A stretch of DNA of 64,000 nucleotides from Malaya genurostris (Eukaryota; Arthropoda; Insecta; Diptera; Culicidae), in the NCBI RefSeq assembly GCF_030247185.1, contig NC_080571.1:39091502-39155501 (forward strand), given 5' to 3'. The first letter of the stretch is position 1, and each line of letters begins with the position of its first letter. A program made the position numbers and the translations under genes. Shown here one piece after another: positions 43,246-53,773 of this stretch. Under the pieces are notes generated by a model that did not search any database, was not told the origin of the DNA, and saw only the letters and a program-made list of their open reading frames with translations.

Positions 43246-43510
43246 TTGACTTTCTCATATAGGAAGGCTATGCAATTGCTGTGAAAACCGACTTAACAAC
43301 CGAGGCCCGGAGGGCCGAGTGTCGTATACTATTCGCCTCAGTTCGTCGAAATCACAGAAGGTGTGTGTCACTCAATTTTCTCAGAGATGGCTCAACCGAT
43401 TTTGACAAACTCAGATTCAAATGAAAGGTCTTAAGGTCCCATACAAAGTTCCTGAATTTCATATGGATCCGACTTCCGATTCCAGAATTACAGAGTGATA
43501 AGCATAAAAA
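43246..43510 (-). repeat. Dispersed repeat inside the satellite
   Basis: It starts with ACTTTCTCATATAGGAAGG and the block GGCCCGGAGGGCCGAGTGTC, then TCAGTTCGTCGAAATC, and ends with ATCCGACTTCCGATTCC. This is the reverse orientation of the sequence ending at about 53185. Satellite resumes at about 43530. Confidence 0.65.
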
Positions 43511-44779
43511 AAGGAAAAAATAGCCACACACGTAGCAATCCTATCAAGAAGTTTCGTATGCAGTTTTTTCAAAAAGTTCTTCAATCATTTTTTTCGAATA
43601 GTTTTTTGAGCAATTTTTTCAGCGTTTTATTTAGCAGTTTTCCAAAGTTTCTTCAAGCAAGCCAAATTTTTCAAGCAGTTTTTTTTTCGAACAGTTTTTT
43701 TCGAACATTATTTCGAGCACCCTTCTCGAACAGTTATTGAAGCAATTTCTAAAATCAGTTTCGTATGCAGTTTTTTTCAAAAAGTTCTTCAAACATTTTT
43801 TTTCGAATAGTTTTTTTAAGCAATTTTTTCATCGTTTTTTTCAGCAGTTTTCCAAAGTTTCTTCAAGCAAGCCCAATTTTTCAGGTATTTTTTTTCGAAC
43901 ATTATTTCGAGCACCCTTTTTCGAATAATTATTGAAGCAGTTTTTTAAGCAGTTTCGTATGCAGTTTTTTTGAAACGTTCTTCAAGCATTTTTTCCAATA
44001 ATCTTCTGATCAGTTTTTTCTGCGTTGTTTCAGTGGTCTTCCAAAGTATCTTCAAGTAATTTTTTGCACAATTTATTAAGAAGTTTTTTCGAATACCCTT
44101 CTCGAACAGTTTTTTAAGCTGTTATTCGAGCAGTTTATTTAGCAATCCTATCAAGAAGTATCGTATACAGTTTTTTCAAAAAGTTCTTTAATCATATTTT
44201 TCGAATAGTCTTTTGAGCAGTTTTTCAGCAAGCAAGCCCAATTTTTCAGGTATTTTTTTTCGAACATTATTTCGAACACCCTTCTCGAACAGTTATTGAT
44301 GTAGTTTTTTTAATCAGTTTTTTAGCAATTCTTTAAAGCAGTTCCGTATGCAGTTTTTTCGAAAAGTTCTTCAAGCATTTTTTTTTTCAATAGCTCTTTG
44401 AGCAGTTTTTCCAGCCTTTTCTGAGTAATCTTCCAAATTTTTCTCAAGCAAATTTTTTGCAAAATTTTTCAAGTAGTTTTTTTCGAACATTACTTCAAGC
44501 ACCTGTTTCAAACAGTTTTTGAGGCAGCTTTCATTAACAATTCTATCAAGCAGTTTCGTAAGCAGTTTTTTTTCGGAAAAGCTCCTCGCGCATTTTTTTT
44601 AGTAGTTTTTTCAGCGTTTTTTTGAGCAGTTTTTTCAAGCAACTTTTTCGCACACTTTTTCTAATCAATTATTTTTCGCGCAGTGTTCTTCGAACATTGT
44701 TTTCTGCTGTTTTTTTTTTTCGAGTAGTTTCTTGAGCAGTTTCTTGAGAGGTATTGCGAGTAATTTAGTTTCCCAATTC

Positions 44780-45190
44780 CTATTCTGGAGGCACCGAAGG
44801 TAGTAATAAAAAAACACAAAAAGTAGGACTCACTTTGATTTATTAGAGATGCTTGAAACCGATTTTCACAATAACAATTTCAGTAATTACAGGGCGATGA
44901 GTGTCAAAACTTTTAAACAGTCATATAAAATGACGATACAAAATCAGTACGCACCGGCACGAGCTAACACGGAAGAAGAAAACACAACCACGCCTTTACA
45001 AACAATGCACACAGCGGGCTTTGTTCAATTACTCACTTTCCTCAGATAAAGCGTGACTGATTTTCACCAACTTAGATTCAAATTAAAGCTCTTATGATCC
45101 CATACAAAGGTTTAGAATTTCATCCAAATACAACTTTCGGTTGCGGAATCACGGGGTGAAGGGTGTAAAAAGGGTTGCAAAGTTATTATA
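44780..45190. repeat. Dispersed repeat fragment at the satellite edge
   Basis: It carries TTACAGGGCGATGAGTGTCAAAAC and related phrases of the same diverged family as 22265-22870 and 52430-53180. No coding potential. Confidence 0.45.
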
Positions 45191-48030
45191 AATTTAATTT
45201 GTTTTTTGTTTCATTATTAATTCGTTAACTGAATAATGTAGGAGTTGATAAAATCATGGATGGCTTTTATCGTATCTAAGAACGCCCTCTAGCAACTCTT
45301 AACACGATTCAATCAGTGCCCTCAAAAAGAGACGGATATCATCGCAGCAACAAAAAAGCGGCATGGTTCGTTTAACATAGAATGGACACCAGTGCGAGAG
45401 CGAATTTCTCTCGATGACCTGTCTGAGCATCGCGAGTTAGCACACTGCTGTGGGGATTCTCTCTGAAGCAACAAACGGTCGCTTATTCTCGTTTCGCAAT
45501 CCGATTCTATATGGGCAGTGGATAATTGCGATAGAACCATTTTACTATTGCCGCAATTGTGAATGTTCCACACCAGGGTTCTGAAATATTGTAACCTAGT
45601 ATGAGAATCATCAAGTCGAATCATCGATTCGATTTTCTGCGATAATTGTCAACAATATTCTCTCTTGGTAAATTTTTTTTGGGGGCCGTGAAATGCTCAG
45701 AGTATGAAGTAGAGCGAAGAAATGTAGGAAAATTCTCTCACGGTTCATGCATTGAGAGATACGAGTTCTTGTAGCATCTTCTATTGGATTAAAAAGGCTG
45801 TATACAATACAGATAAATATCAAGCAGCTTCTGTCAAATTATCGGGAATCACTAACACTGGTGATACTTTTGAAATTTCTAAATGATAACTTCCAAACTT
45901 AAGTACTATGATTGAATTAACGCCAAGCTAAATTTCGTTTGTAAAAAAATACTTCTTAGCTACGCCTCTCATGAACAACACGTGCCTCATTTGGTTCCAA
46001 ATAAAAAAAATGTCGATTGATTTTTGGTTTCTGTCGAACTGTGCTTAGAAATAAATTCAACTATAGATCTTTTGATTCCGAACAATCGACATAACACTTT
46101 GTCGGATTAAACTGTAAACTTTCAGAGTGAAAACGAAATGTTTCTTCGATTCCTTTGATCTGCATATTTTCGAATTCTACTGAATTGAAACCCTTCGATT
46201 CATGAATTCACTTTACGTGACATTTCTTACTAAATCAATATCATAGTAAGCTGTGGTTCGTTAGGTAGGAAAGTCTGAAATTCATTTCTAGTTCCATGAA
46301 AATGCCTTTGTGTGATCATTTCGTCCAAGCTGTAATTTAAACTTTCAATACTAAAATTCATACTAAGACCAGTGTTTAGAAGAGAGAGAGAGAGATAGGA
46401 CAAAAACCAGAAAGACGATGTCATTAATCTGTGTCTGAACTGTAAATATTAGCTCTTATTTTCGAATTCGGATGATTTGTGGTTAGAATTCTTGACAGAG
46501 GGAATTTATGGGAATGCACGGTAATTGATTGTGTACTCGTAATAACCCGCCATAATTCAAATAAATGATTTATGATCTCAGCGACGTCCGTGTAATTGAA
46601 TATGAGCCAAAATTAATGGAATTGTAAGTGACACCGTATCAGCCGGCGAATGGGTTTTCGATGTTTAAATCATTGCGAATCGTACCAACCGAAATTAATC
46701 CAGCCGAAAAAGCTCAAATCTGGGAGTCTGCCGCAGTCCATTTTGGTTTATCTGGGCACGATGTATGTGTGTGTGAAACCGTAACATTCTTGCGGTGATG
46801 TCTTGATTTTCCGGATTCCGGTCGAGAAAAAAAAGGACCACACTCTAACAAACTACTTACAGCACACAAGGCGAAGGATATCTGCATATCAATAACATCG
46901 GTTCGTTCCAGTAATAAATCTCTACCACTTTAAGGAATTTCGCTCAGTCACATTATTAATGGCCCCGGGGGCCGCCGAAGTATTCCAGCCACTCACTAAC
47001 CCAACCTATGGATTTTCAATCTCTTCTCCGAAAACATAAAATCGACAAAGCTTTCCCAAATTTCCTGCCAACTCCTTGAGCAAACGATCCCATCGAATGC
47101 AAACAAGAGGAAGTAATACCTTAAGGCTTATCCGCTATCGCTTTCAACAGGCACCCGTCCTCGTGACGTCCCTTTCCTCAAGCCTTGTTCCTTGTTCCGT
47201 TTCAGCTTTCGAAAGTTCCCACACCAAAAACACACACACACACGTCAAAGGAGAGGCACTTTGGCGTGTTCGCACGTGTACTGCTCATAACATATTTCCG
47301 TCAACGACATCATCGTGATTGGCTGCTGAACAGAACATGGCCGGGTCGGATCTTCATTTACTAGCAAGTTGCGAGGTACCGGCTGCTGTGTGCCAGATGA
47401 AACCAATCTGCTCGGTAATTTGGTTAGGGGTTCGTCGTCGTTCTTCCGCCTCTAAATATAGGTATATATCATCGAATTCCCAACTTCATCTACCGAACAG
47501 AGCGGCAACGACAGCAACAAAAAATAACAAAAGCAATCGAAACGGCACGGCACGGCACGGCACGGCACACTACCGCAAATGGCACAAGTTAACCTTGACG
47601 TGGCCCGGCGGACTCTGCCAGCTAGGCACACACTAGGACTAACCTGACGACACCAGCGCCGAAAGACCGAAAAGAGAACAGTGTATATTCCGGCGAATGA
47701 TGAATATTTTATGGGAATTCCGTCGACGAAATTAAATTTGCCCTGCCGCCCGGGCCGGTTCCCGCGAATCTGGGCGGCACACATTCGCACAACTGCTGTC
47801 AAATGTTCATTTAGTTGATAGAATTTATGAACGTAATCAATTATAAATTAGATAAATATCAGTCGACCCACCGCCAGCGAAGCGTCGAAGTTCGCTAGGT
47901 CAGGTGCATTTGTCGCTCCAGTTTGGGTCATGCTTTTTAGGAAATGACCGCCTACCGGGTGAGAGAGTTAGCGCATAAGCTTCGGCACTGAACTCAGTCA
48001 TTTACGAACTCAGATTTCGAGTGTGAATGT
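45191..48030. other. Unique DNA, no supported gene
   Basis: AT-rich to 46500, then more GC-rich. Microsatellites: (GA)n at about 46380-46395, (AC)n near 47231-47243, and five exact CGGCA units at 47543-47567. Open frames at 47076-47636 are low-complexity without domains. The style resembles host intron or intergenic DNA. Confidence 0.45.
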
Positions 48031-48038
48031 GATTTATC

Positions 48039-48062
48039 ACAGTGATTCCCAAACTGGTCTCT
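48039..48062 (+). repeat. Possible single hAT-type terminal repeat
   Basis: CAGTGATTCCCAAACTGG at about 48041 resembles the CAGTGNTTCCCAAMC consensus of many hAT ends. No inverted partner was seen nearby, so at most one end of an element is represented. Confidence 0.3.
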
Positions 48063-48371
48063 ACAGCCCACCAGTGGGCGCTAGCTTATTTTCAGTAGGC
48101 AGTAAACTCAAAATGATCAACAGTAGGCTTGTTCATTGTACAAAATCGGTGAAACCGGCCAAAGCAAATGTATTCATGACAAGTTTACAAACTCTGGCCA
48201 GTATCAAGCCAACCTAAAAACTGTCCCAGAAAGTATGGACGCAACCAAAAACCGCTGCCATTTCGCAATGGTTCAGAATCTGTCAATTTTTATGGCTGCG
48301 TCCAGTTGTTTACACTCTTCTCTAACCACTTGTGCAGTTGTTTATTCGTTTTCATTAGTTTGTTTCGAAAT

Positions 48372-49888
48372 GCGTGGACTTTCAGCAGAACAACGTCGAA
48401 AAATTGTGTACAAATGGTGCACAGAACGCGGACTGTCACTGAGAAAGATAGCAAAAATGGAAGGAGAAAAGCCGTGCGAAATGCAATCAGGAAGTTCGGT
48501 GAGGATAACACCTTTGAGGATAAACCGAAAACGGGTAAAAAAAACCCTTCTTAATCCACCTAGTGGTGTGATAATGCCTTTCTCTTCTTTCATAACAGTC
48601 TCATGAAAATATGTTTCATACTTTTATTTAATAATTTTGGATACTAATTTTGACACCAATTGATTCAGATTGATTCGAGTAGTTCACAAAAGCATGCTTC
48701 AGTGTTTATGTCACACAGTCAGCATCATTTTTCCAAACTAGTGCTTGACATTTGCGTTGCCTATTTGTATGAGAACAGTGATGCTAATCTAAAAAACTTG
48801 ATCAATGGTCCGACAGTAGCTTTCAAACGAGCCTAAGGTTGTCAATATCGGTTCAGCCATCTCTGAGAAAATTGAGCGCGTTCAAATATTTTCGAAAAGT
48901 GCACACACACACACACAGACATTTTCCGATCTCGTCGAACTGAGTCGAATGGTATATAACACTATGGGTCTCCGAGGCTCCGTTCGAAAGTCGATTTTTC
49001 CAGCAATTCTAATACCTTTCTATAGAGAAAGGCAAAAACGGTCCTGCTAACCCTCAGTTGGATAAACGTATACTGAAGGCGTTCGAGTAAAAGAAGGGAG
49101 TTTCAGTTCGGGATGTGGCCAATAAAGTGGGCACTTCGAAGTCAAATGTTCTTCGTGCTAAAGAACGTTTGAATCTTCGATTCTATAAGAAGCAGAAACA
49201 ACCAAAACGTAGTCCGAAACAAGAAGCATCGATCAGGGCGAGGGTTCGAAAGCTGGACAATACGATTCTTGCTGGAAATTTGAACTGCATAATCATGGAC
49301 GACAAAACCTACTCGAACCTCGATTACAAATCCTTGCCGGGACCACAATATTATACGGTGCGAGAAGGGCAAGTGTTAAACCAGTCCGAGACATCGATTG
49401 AAGTCGAAAAATTTGGTAAGAAAGCTATGGTCTGGCAAGCAATTTGTAGCTGCGGTAAGATTTCGAAACCCTTCATCACCACTGCTTCAATGAACAGCGA
49501 AATATACATCAAGGAATGTTTACAAAAACGACTTCTACCCATGATCCGAAGCCACAAGGATCCTGTTGTCTTCTGGCCAGATCTTGCTTCTTGCCACTAC
49601 TCGAAATCAACGGTAGAATGGTATACTACCAAAAATGTCACTTTCGTCCCAAAAGACATGATTCCACCAAATTGCCAACAACTTCGACCAATTGAGGAAT
49701 TTTTGACATTAACGAAGGCACATCTTAGGAAACATGTCTCGGCAGCCGAAACCATTCAACAGCTCGAAAAAGATTGGAATAAAGTGTCAAAACTGTCGCC
49801 AAGTGTCAAAACTGTCGCCAAGAAGTCTGTACGGAATTTAATGAGGAACGTTAGCAAGAAGGTGCGCCAGCTAGTCTACAATGGCTAA
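48372..49888 (+). pseudogene. Interrupted DD37E transposase (copy B)
   Basis: The N-terminus is MRGLSAEQRRKIVYKWCTE, then a short deletion after KIAKMEG shifts the frame, and a 488-bp repeat interrupts the gene at 48546. Downstream, TAA at about 49088 replaces the Gln codon seen in copy A. The frame is then open to 49888, through IIMDDKTY, FWPDLASCHY and RPIEEFLTL (first Asp, second Asp, Glu; 37 residues between the last two). A 19-bp tandem duplication (49782-49819) lies near the C-terminus. Non-functional, although the catalytic half is open over 257 codons. Confidence 0.85.
48546..49033 (+). mobile_element. 488-bp MITE-like repeat nested in DD37E copy B
   Basis: Its limits come from comparison with the uninterrupted copy A. 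It is flanked by AAAAAC (48540-48545 and 49034-49039). The left end has CCACCTAGTGGTG and GCCTTTCTC; the right end has CCTTTCTATAGAGAAAGGC. Each end contains its own short palindrome, and GCCTTTCTC/GAGAAAGGC form short inverted termini. A run of (AC)n lies near 48902. It shares ends with 5399-6475, 50172-50215 and 58995-59035. Confidence 0.75.
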
Positions 49889-50171
49889 GTAGCAAATTTT
49901 GAGTATAATATTCTTTTGTTGTAGTCTAATATTATCAGTATATCGAATAAAATTTGAATATCTAACACTTGTGAATTATTTACCGCGAAATCAAAGTGCG
50001 TCCATACTTTCTGGGACAGTCTTTACAAATTGCAAATATAATTAAAATGAACAGTGAATCATCAAATTCTTGCGAGACTTTATTATAGAGGTGGGCAAAA
50101 TCTTCCGTTTCTACTAAAATTCTACTAAAAGAACTAGTTCTGGTGGACCGTTCTTTCGTTCTACCTTTTTT

Positions 50172-50231
50172 AATTCCCCTAGTGGTGTAATGATGCCTTT
50201 CTCATATTACTTATATTTTCAGAAACATCAC
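50172..50231 (+). repeat. Head of the MITE-like repeat family
   Basis: CCCTAGTGGTGTAATGATGCCTTTCTCATAT marks the left end (written here as two overlapping phrases: CCCTAGTGGTGTAATGATG and GCCTTTCTCATAT). The third DD37E element is inserted about 40 bp further on, so the repeat is the older host. Confidence 0.6.
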
Positions 50232-51472
50232 TAAGGAGTGTATCGATAAGTAGTTAGCAACATTCAAACAGTTATTACTCTGAAATGGCTTAATTTTTTG
50301 TAACGTGTTTTGTGGTGACATGTTTGTTTACATGTCAATAACAGCTGCGCAATCGATCGGTTTCGGTACGGTTTATCGTTTCAATGATGAGTCGAATTTA
50401 TCCGGAAACGCGAAAGAAAATTCTGCACACTTGGTGCTCAGAAAATGGTGTCACGTACAACGAAATTGCAAAACAGGTAAAAGTGCACCACACAAGTGTC
50501 AAAAATATTATCGAGAAGTTCAGTAAGACCCTTTCCATGAAGGATTTGCCCCGATCCGGTAGGAAAACGGGTCCCAGCCAGCCCGACCGGGACTTAAAAG
50601 TGGTTGAGTACATCAGGAAAAACCCATCGGCGTCGACGCGGGATTTGGCCAAGCAGTTCAACACCAGCATCGGGATGATTCAACGGATCAAAGTTAGGAA
50701 CTCCCTGAAAACGTAGAAGAAACAGAAGGTGCCGAAAAAGTCCCTGGTACAGCAAGTTCAGGCCAAAACAAGAGCGCGAAAACTGTATAACCGGATTCTA
50801 CAGAATAAAGACGGATGCATCCTGATCGACGACGAAACCTACGCCAAGGAAGACTCTCGAGCGCTGCCCGGACCGCAATATTATACGAAATCGGTGTACC
50901 AGGACCTGGACGAAACTGACACCACGGTGGCAATGGAAAAGTTTGGGCAGAAGGTGTTGTTCTGGCAAGCAATTTGTACCTGTGGTTTGCGGTTGTCGAT
51001 TTTCTTCACGAAGGGCATAATTAACGCCAAGGTGTACGAGGAAGAATGTTTGAAGAAGAGAATGCTGCCACTGTACAGAAAGCATAAGGCTCCTGCTCTC
51101 TTCTGGTCGGATTTGGCTTCAGCCCACTACGCCAACTCCGTTCTACAGTGGTTGTCAAAAAATAATGTACAATTCATGGAAAAGGACATCAACCAACCGA
51201 ACTGCCCGGATCTTCGGCCAATTGAAAGGTATTGAGCAAGTGTCAAGCGGCACTTTCGGAAGGAAGGTACAGTGTCCCAAAACATGCAGGAGCTCAAAAA
51301 AACTGGACAGCTGCCACCAGGAAAGTCACAAAAGTAACTGTGCAGAATTTAATGAAGAATGTCAAGTCCAAAGTGCGAGCGTTTCATAGAAACTAGGATT
51401 TTCTTCAATATAATCAGTGAAATGCATATAAATGTAATCAATGTTGCTAACTACTTTTCGATAGACTCCTTA
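50232..51472 (+). mobile_element. IS630-Tc1 DD37E element, copy C
   Basis: Inverted ends of about 31-33 bp (50232-50264 and 51440-51472) begin AGGAGTGTATCGATAAG on the left; the right end is its reverse complement with two changes. TA duplications lie at 50232-50233 and 51471-51472. The interior between them is 1237 bp. It is a different subfamily from copies A and B: the ends differ completely and the transposases are only moderately alike. Confidence 0.9.
50384..51396 (+). pseudogene. Broken DD37E transposase (copy C)
   Basis: ATG at 50384. The N-terminal paired helix-turn-helix region (residues 1-110: ETRKKILHTWCSENGVTYNE, STRDLAKQFNTSIGMIQRI) runs into TAG at 50714. The same frame then continues through LIDDETYAKED (first Asp), LFWSDLASAHY (second Asp) and LRPIERY (Glu), with 37 residues between the last two. 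TGA at 51233 stands where a Trp is expected after RY. One base is missing in an A run at about 51296-51302, shifting the frame for the last ~30 residues. The stop would lie near 51396. Three disabling changes, so inactive but young. Confidence 0.88.
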
Positions 51473-51596
51473 GAAGATTCTGTCAATTTTTTGTTTCAAA
51501 CTAGAATAAAATCAAAAACTTGTTTTGGGTATAGACTACCTTAACCTTTTCAATTTATGCACAGTTATGTCAAGTTAAAATAGTGAGAATTGATTA

Positions 51597-52328
51597 AAAC
51601 ATGGGTTGATGTTACTTCCAAAATTAAGATTAACTTTATTTTTATAAATTCTTATATATACTTTACTTATATAGCCTATTCTCTCCTAGCCTAGCTAATT
51701 AATTCTAACAGTTAGGATCTCTGAGAATCCGGAAGGAGGAGTTAGAATGCGCAATGTAAATCGGGTTTAACCAATGGGACTCGTTGTATCGTGTCGACCA
51801 TTGTATATTTTGTGGGTGAGGGAGTGAGTAAAGCTTCTTGATGAGCGTGAGCGGGTGTGATACGAAGAGGAGAGGGCGATAGCATGTTGGGTTAATCTCG
51901 TGAGTGTCGGTTTGAATTAGTGTGTGTTCCTGAGTTACTGTTATTCTAGGTCGTGTCGACCGGTATCGATTGTGGGACATGAGGTACGTGCAGAAGGGGG
52001 AAGCGACACAGGCTGTTATGTTTTTGTGTTCTGTTTTTTCGATGACATAACGATTTGAAACTTGATGCTTCCTTGTTTCTGTAGTTGAATTTTATAACCA
52101 CGGCGTTTTTCGCTGGGTCACCGGAAAGTGCAAGTGCTGACATTTTAGTTGGCTTCATGTAGGTAATGTTTTCATTTGATGTAGGTTTCTAAGTTTTCGT
52201 GGAAGGGCGCTTTTACGGGTTTTTGTTAAGCGCGTGTGGACTGGGGTGTGTGAAAGATTTTATCTTAAATATTCATATTACATGGTCTGAGATGTGTGAA
52301 GAGATTTAGTCTTGAAGGCTCATATTAC
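51597..52328 (-). mobile_element. Possible solo LTR or other 732-bp insertion
   Basis: AATTGATT occurs at both edges (51589-51596 and 52329-52336), suggesting an insertion with duplication. On the minus strand it begins near TGTAATATGAGCC, has a ~45-bp tandem duplication at that end (two copies of TCATATTACA), a TATATAAG box and then AATAAA near the other end. This order fits an LTR read on the minus strand. It lacks clean TG...CA ends, so the class is uncertain. Minus-strand open frames within it have no domains. Confidence 0.35.
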
Positions 52329-52419
52329 AATTGATTTAACTGCACGCAACTTCCATAACAGCACCTACCGATGCGTATCGATGTTGCATCATTTTGTATG
52401 ACAGTTTGAAAGTTTTGAA

Positions 52420-53185
52420 ACTCATCGCCCTACAATTTCGGAACCGGAAGTCGGATGTGGATGAAATTACACTTTCTTAAGCATTCACTGACAGCTTTAA
52501 TTTGAATAATGATTAGTGAAAATTCGACTCGTCAGTGAAAGTTTAACCCTTGCTGAGAAATCGGAATGGGTTCCATTTTTGGAGCCTATCTTCACTATTA
52601 CCGGTGCGTTCGAAAACGTAATCCGGAGACCAGTAGCCCATATATTTATATACATATTCACCAACTGACAAGACCTGTCAACTAGAAAAATTTAGCAGCA
52701 AATTTTATAAAATAAAAAAGTGCTCCTCGTTTCGCCATCGCTTGCGAAAAAATACCCAAGAAATAGAAAATTTTCACTAATCGCATTGTAATACCGGAAC
52801 CGAAAGTTGATTCTAGATTCAGAATTTCAAGACGTTTTATTTGCATCTTAGTTTGTGAAAATCGATTACGGAATTTCCGAAAAAAATGAGTGCGCATTTT
52901 CTCATAGCTTTGGAAATATTGCCTGGTAATTCCAAAACCGGAAGTCGGATAAAGATAAAATTCGATAATGAGATATGGGACCATAAGACCATTCGTTTGA
53001 ATGTAAGTTTGTGAAAATCGAGTGACATTATTTGTCATATACACACATACATTTATACATACATACACAGACATTTTGTGATCTCGACGAACTGTGTCGA
53101 ATGGTATATGACACTCGGCCCTCTGGGCCTCCGTTAAAGAGTCGGTTTTCACAGGGATTGCATAACCTTTCATTTAGCGTAGCTT
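52420..53185 (+). repeat. Dispersed repeat with GGCCCTCTGGGCC block
   Basis: It carries CGGAACCGGAAGTCGGAT near 52440, related phrases at 52795 and 52935, TCGACGAACTGTGTCGAATGG near 53086 and CTCGGCCCTCTGGGCCTCC near 53114. It ends TTGCATAACCTTTC. Same family as 43246-43510, opposite orientation. Confidence 0.6.
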
Positions 53186-53438
53186 GAAGTATAACACTTG
53201 ATTGCTCGGACACATTTATTCCTAAAAAAACAGGGTTTTTCGAAAAACAACAGAAAGTTTTTCTTCGGGAAACTTTGTTATAGATCCTCTCTCTCAAACT
53301 TTCTTAAGATTCATTGGTTTTCTTGTAACTTCACGTTTTTTGTGGCATAAAAAAAAATCTTACGATGGAAAAACTAATTTTATTTTTGATTTGACATCCC
53401 AACCGAAACGAATAGGCGACTGAACTGGCCGACCACAG
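53186..53438. other. Unassigned spacer
   Basis: No gene or repeat recognised. Confidence 0.35.
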
Positions 53439-53580
53439 ATTTTGGTTATTTAGGGGTTTGGTTAAAAGCCGTTTTCTTTACGCTTCGTCTTCGATTCGAA
53501 AAAACGTAAAGAATTGTGCAATCGGTTATGTGCCCAAAGCACAAAACCTGTATTTAGCCAAACCTCTAAATAACCAAAAT
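53439..53580. mobile_element. 142-bp MITE with 28-bp inverted repeats
   Basis: 53439-53466 and the reverse complement of 53553-53580 match at 26 of 28 bases (ATTTTGGTTATTTAG at the tips). Inside, TTCTTTACG and CGTAAAGAA form a second nested stem, so the whole unit can fold as one hairpin. Target duplication not obvious. Confidence 0.75.
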
Positions 53581-53773
53581 TCAATTGCTGTCGATAATAT
53601 AATGGGAGTGTGTTGAAAATTTTGTTTGGAGAAAATCACAAATCTTCGTATGGATTTTTGAGCGAATTCCAAAACTACTTACACTTTAAGGATGCACTGT
53701 TCGTCATTTTTATGATTTTTGATTTATATGAGGCTGTAGATCATTTGACGATTGGTCAATTAACGTAAATTGT

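Larger units (their letters stand above)
36078..44780. repeat. Higher-order satellite of CAGTTTTTT-rich modules
   Basis: The array consists of ~20-25-bp sub-units containing CAGTTTTTT or CGAGCAGTTTTTT. These are organised into ~183-220-bp repeats marked by GTTTCGTATGCAG, for example at 37276, 37496, 37699, 37917, 38100, 38299 and 38506. Above that, a ~600-850-bp non-satellite head beginning TTGAAACCTACAG(T/G)ATGCAT occurs three times, starting near 36078, 38576 and 40088. Each head is followed by a satellite stretch. Open frames here translate to Phe/Ser/Lys-rich low complexity and are artefacts. The array is interrupted by the I-element fragment at 41532-41698 and a dispersed repeat at 43246-43510. 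Confidence 0.85.
48216..50025 (+). mobile_element. IS630-Tc1 DD37E element, copy B with nested insertion
   Basis: The inverted ends ACTGTCCCAGAAAGTATGG (48220) and CCATACTTTCTGGGACAGT (to 50020) match perfectly over at least 23 bp, with TA just outside. The interior holds a transposase in the same orientation as the element, disrupted by the 488-bp repeat at 48546-49033. It is the opposite orientation to copy A. Removing the insertion gives a ~1.3 kb element, a normal size. Confidence 0.88.

Noticed and set aside
36797..43928. Many Phe/Ser/Lys-rich open frames in the satellite
   Set aside because: They follow the CAGTTTTTT module in both strands, shift between units and show no domain. They are shadows of the repeat.
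36078..44780. CRISPR-like array
   Set aside because: The repeats are degenerate, lack constant-length spacers and lie in a eukaryotic satellite.
47076..47802. Open frames near the CGGCA microsatellite
   Set aside because: Low-complexity translation on both strands with no domain.
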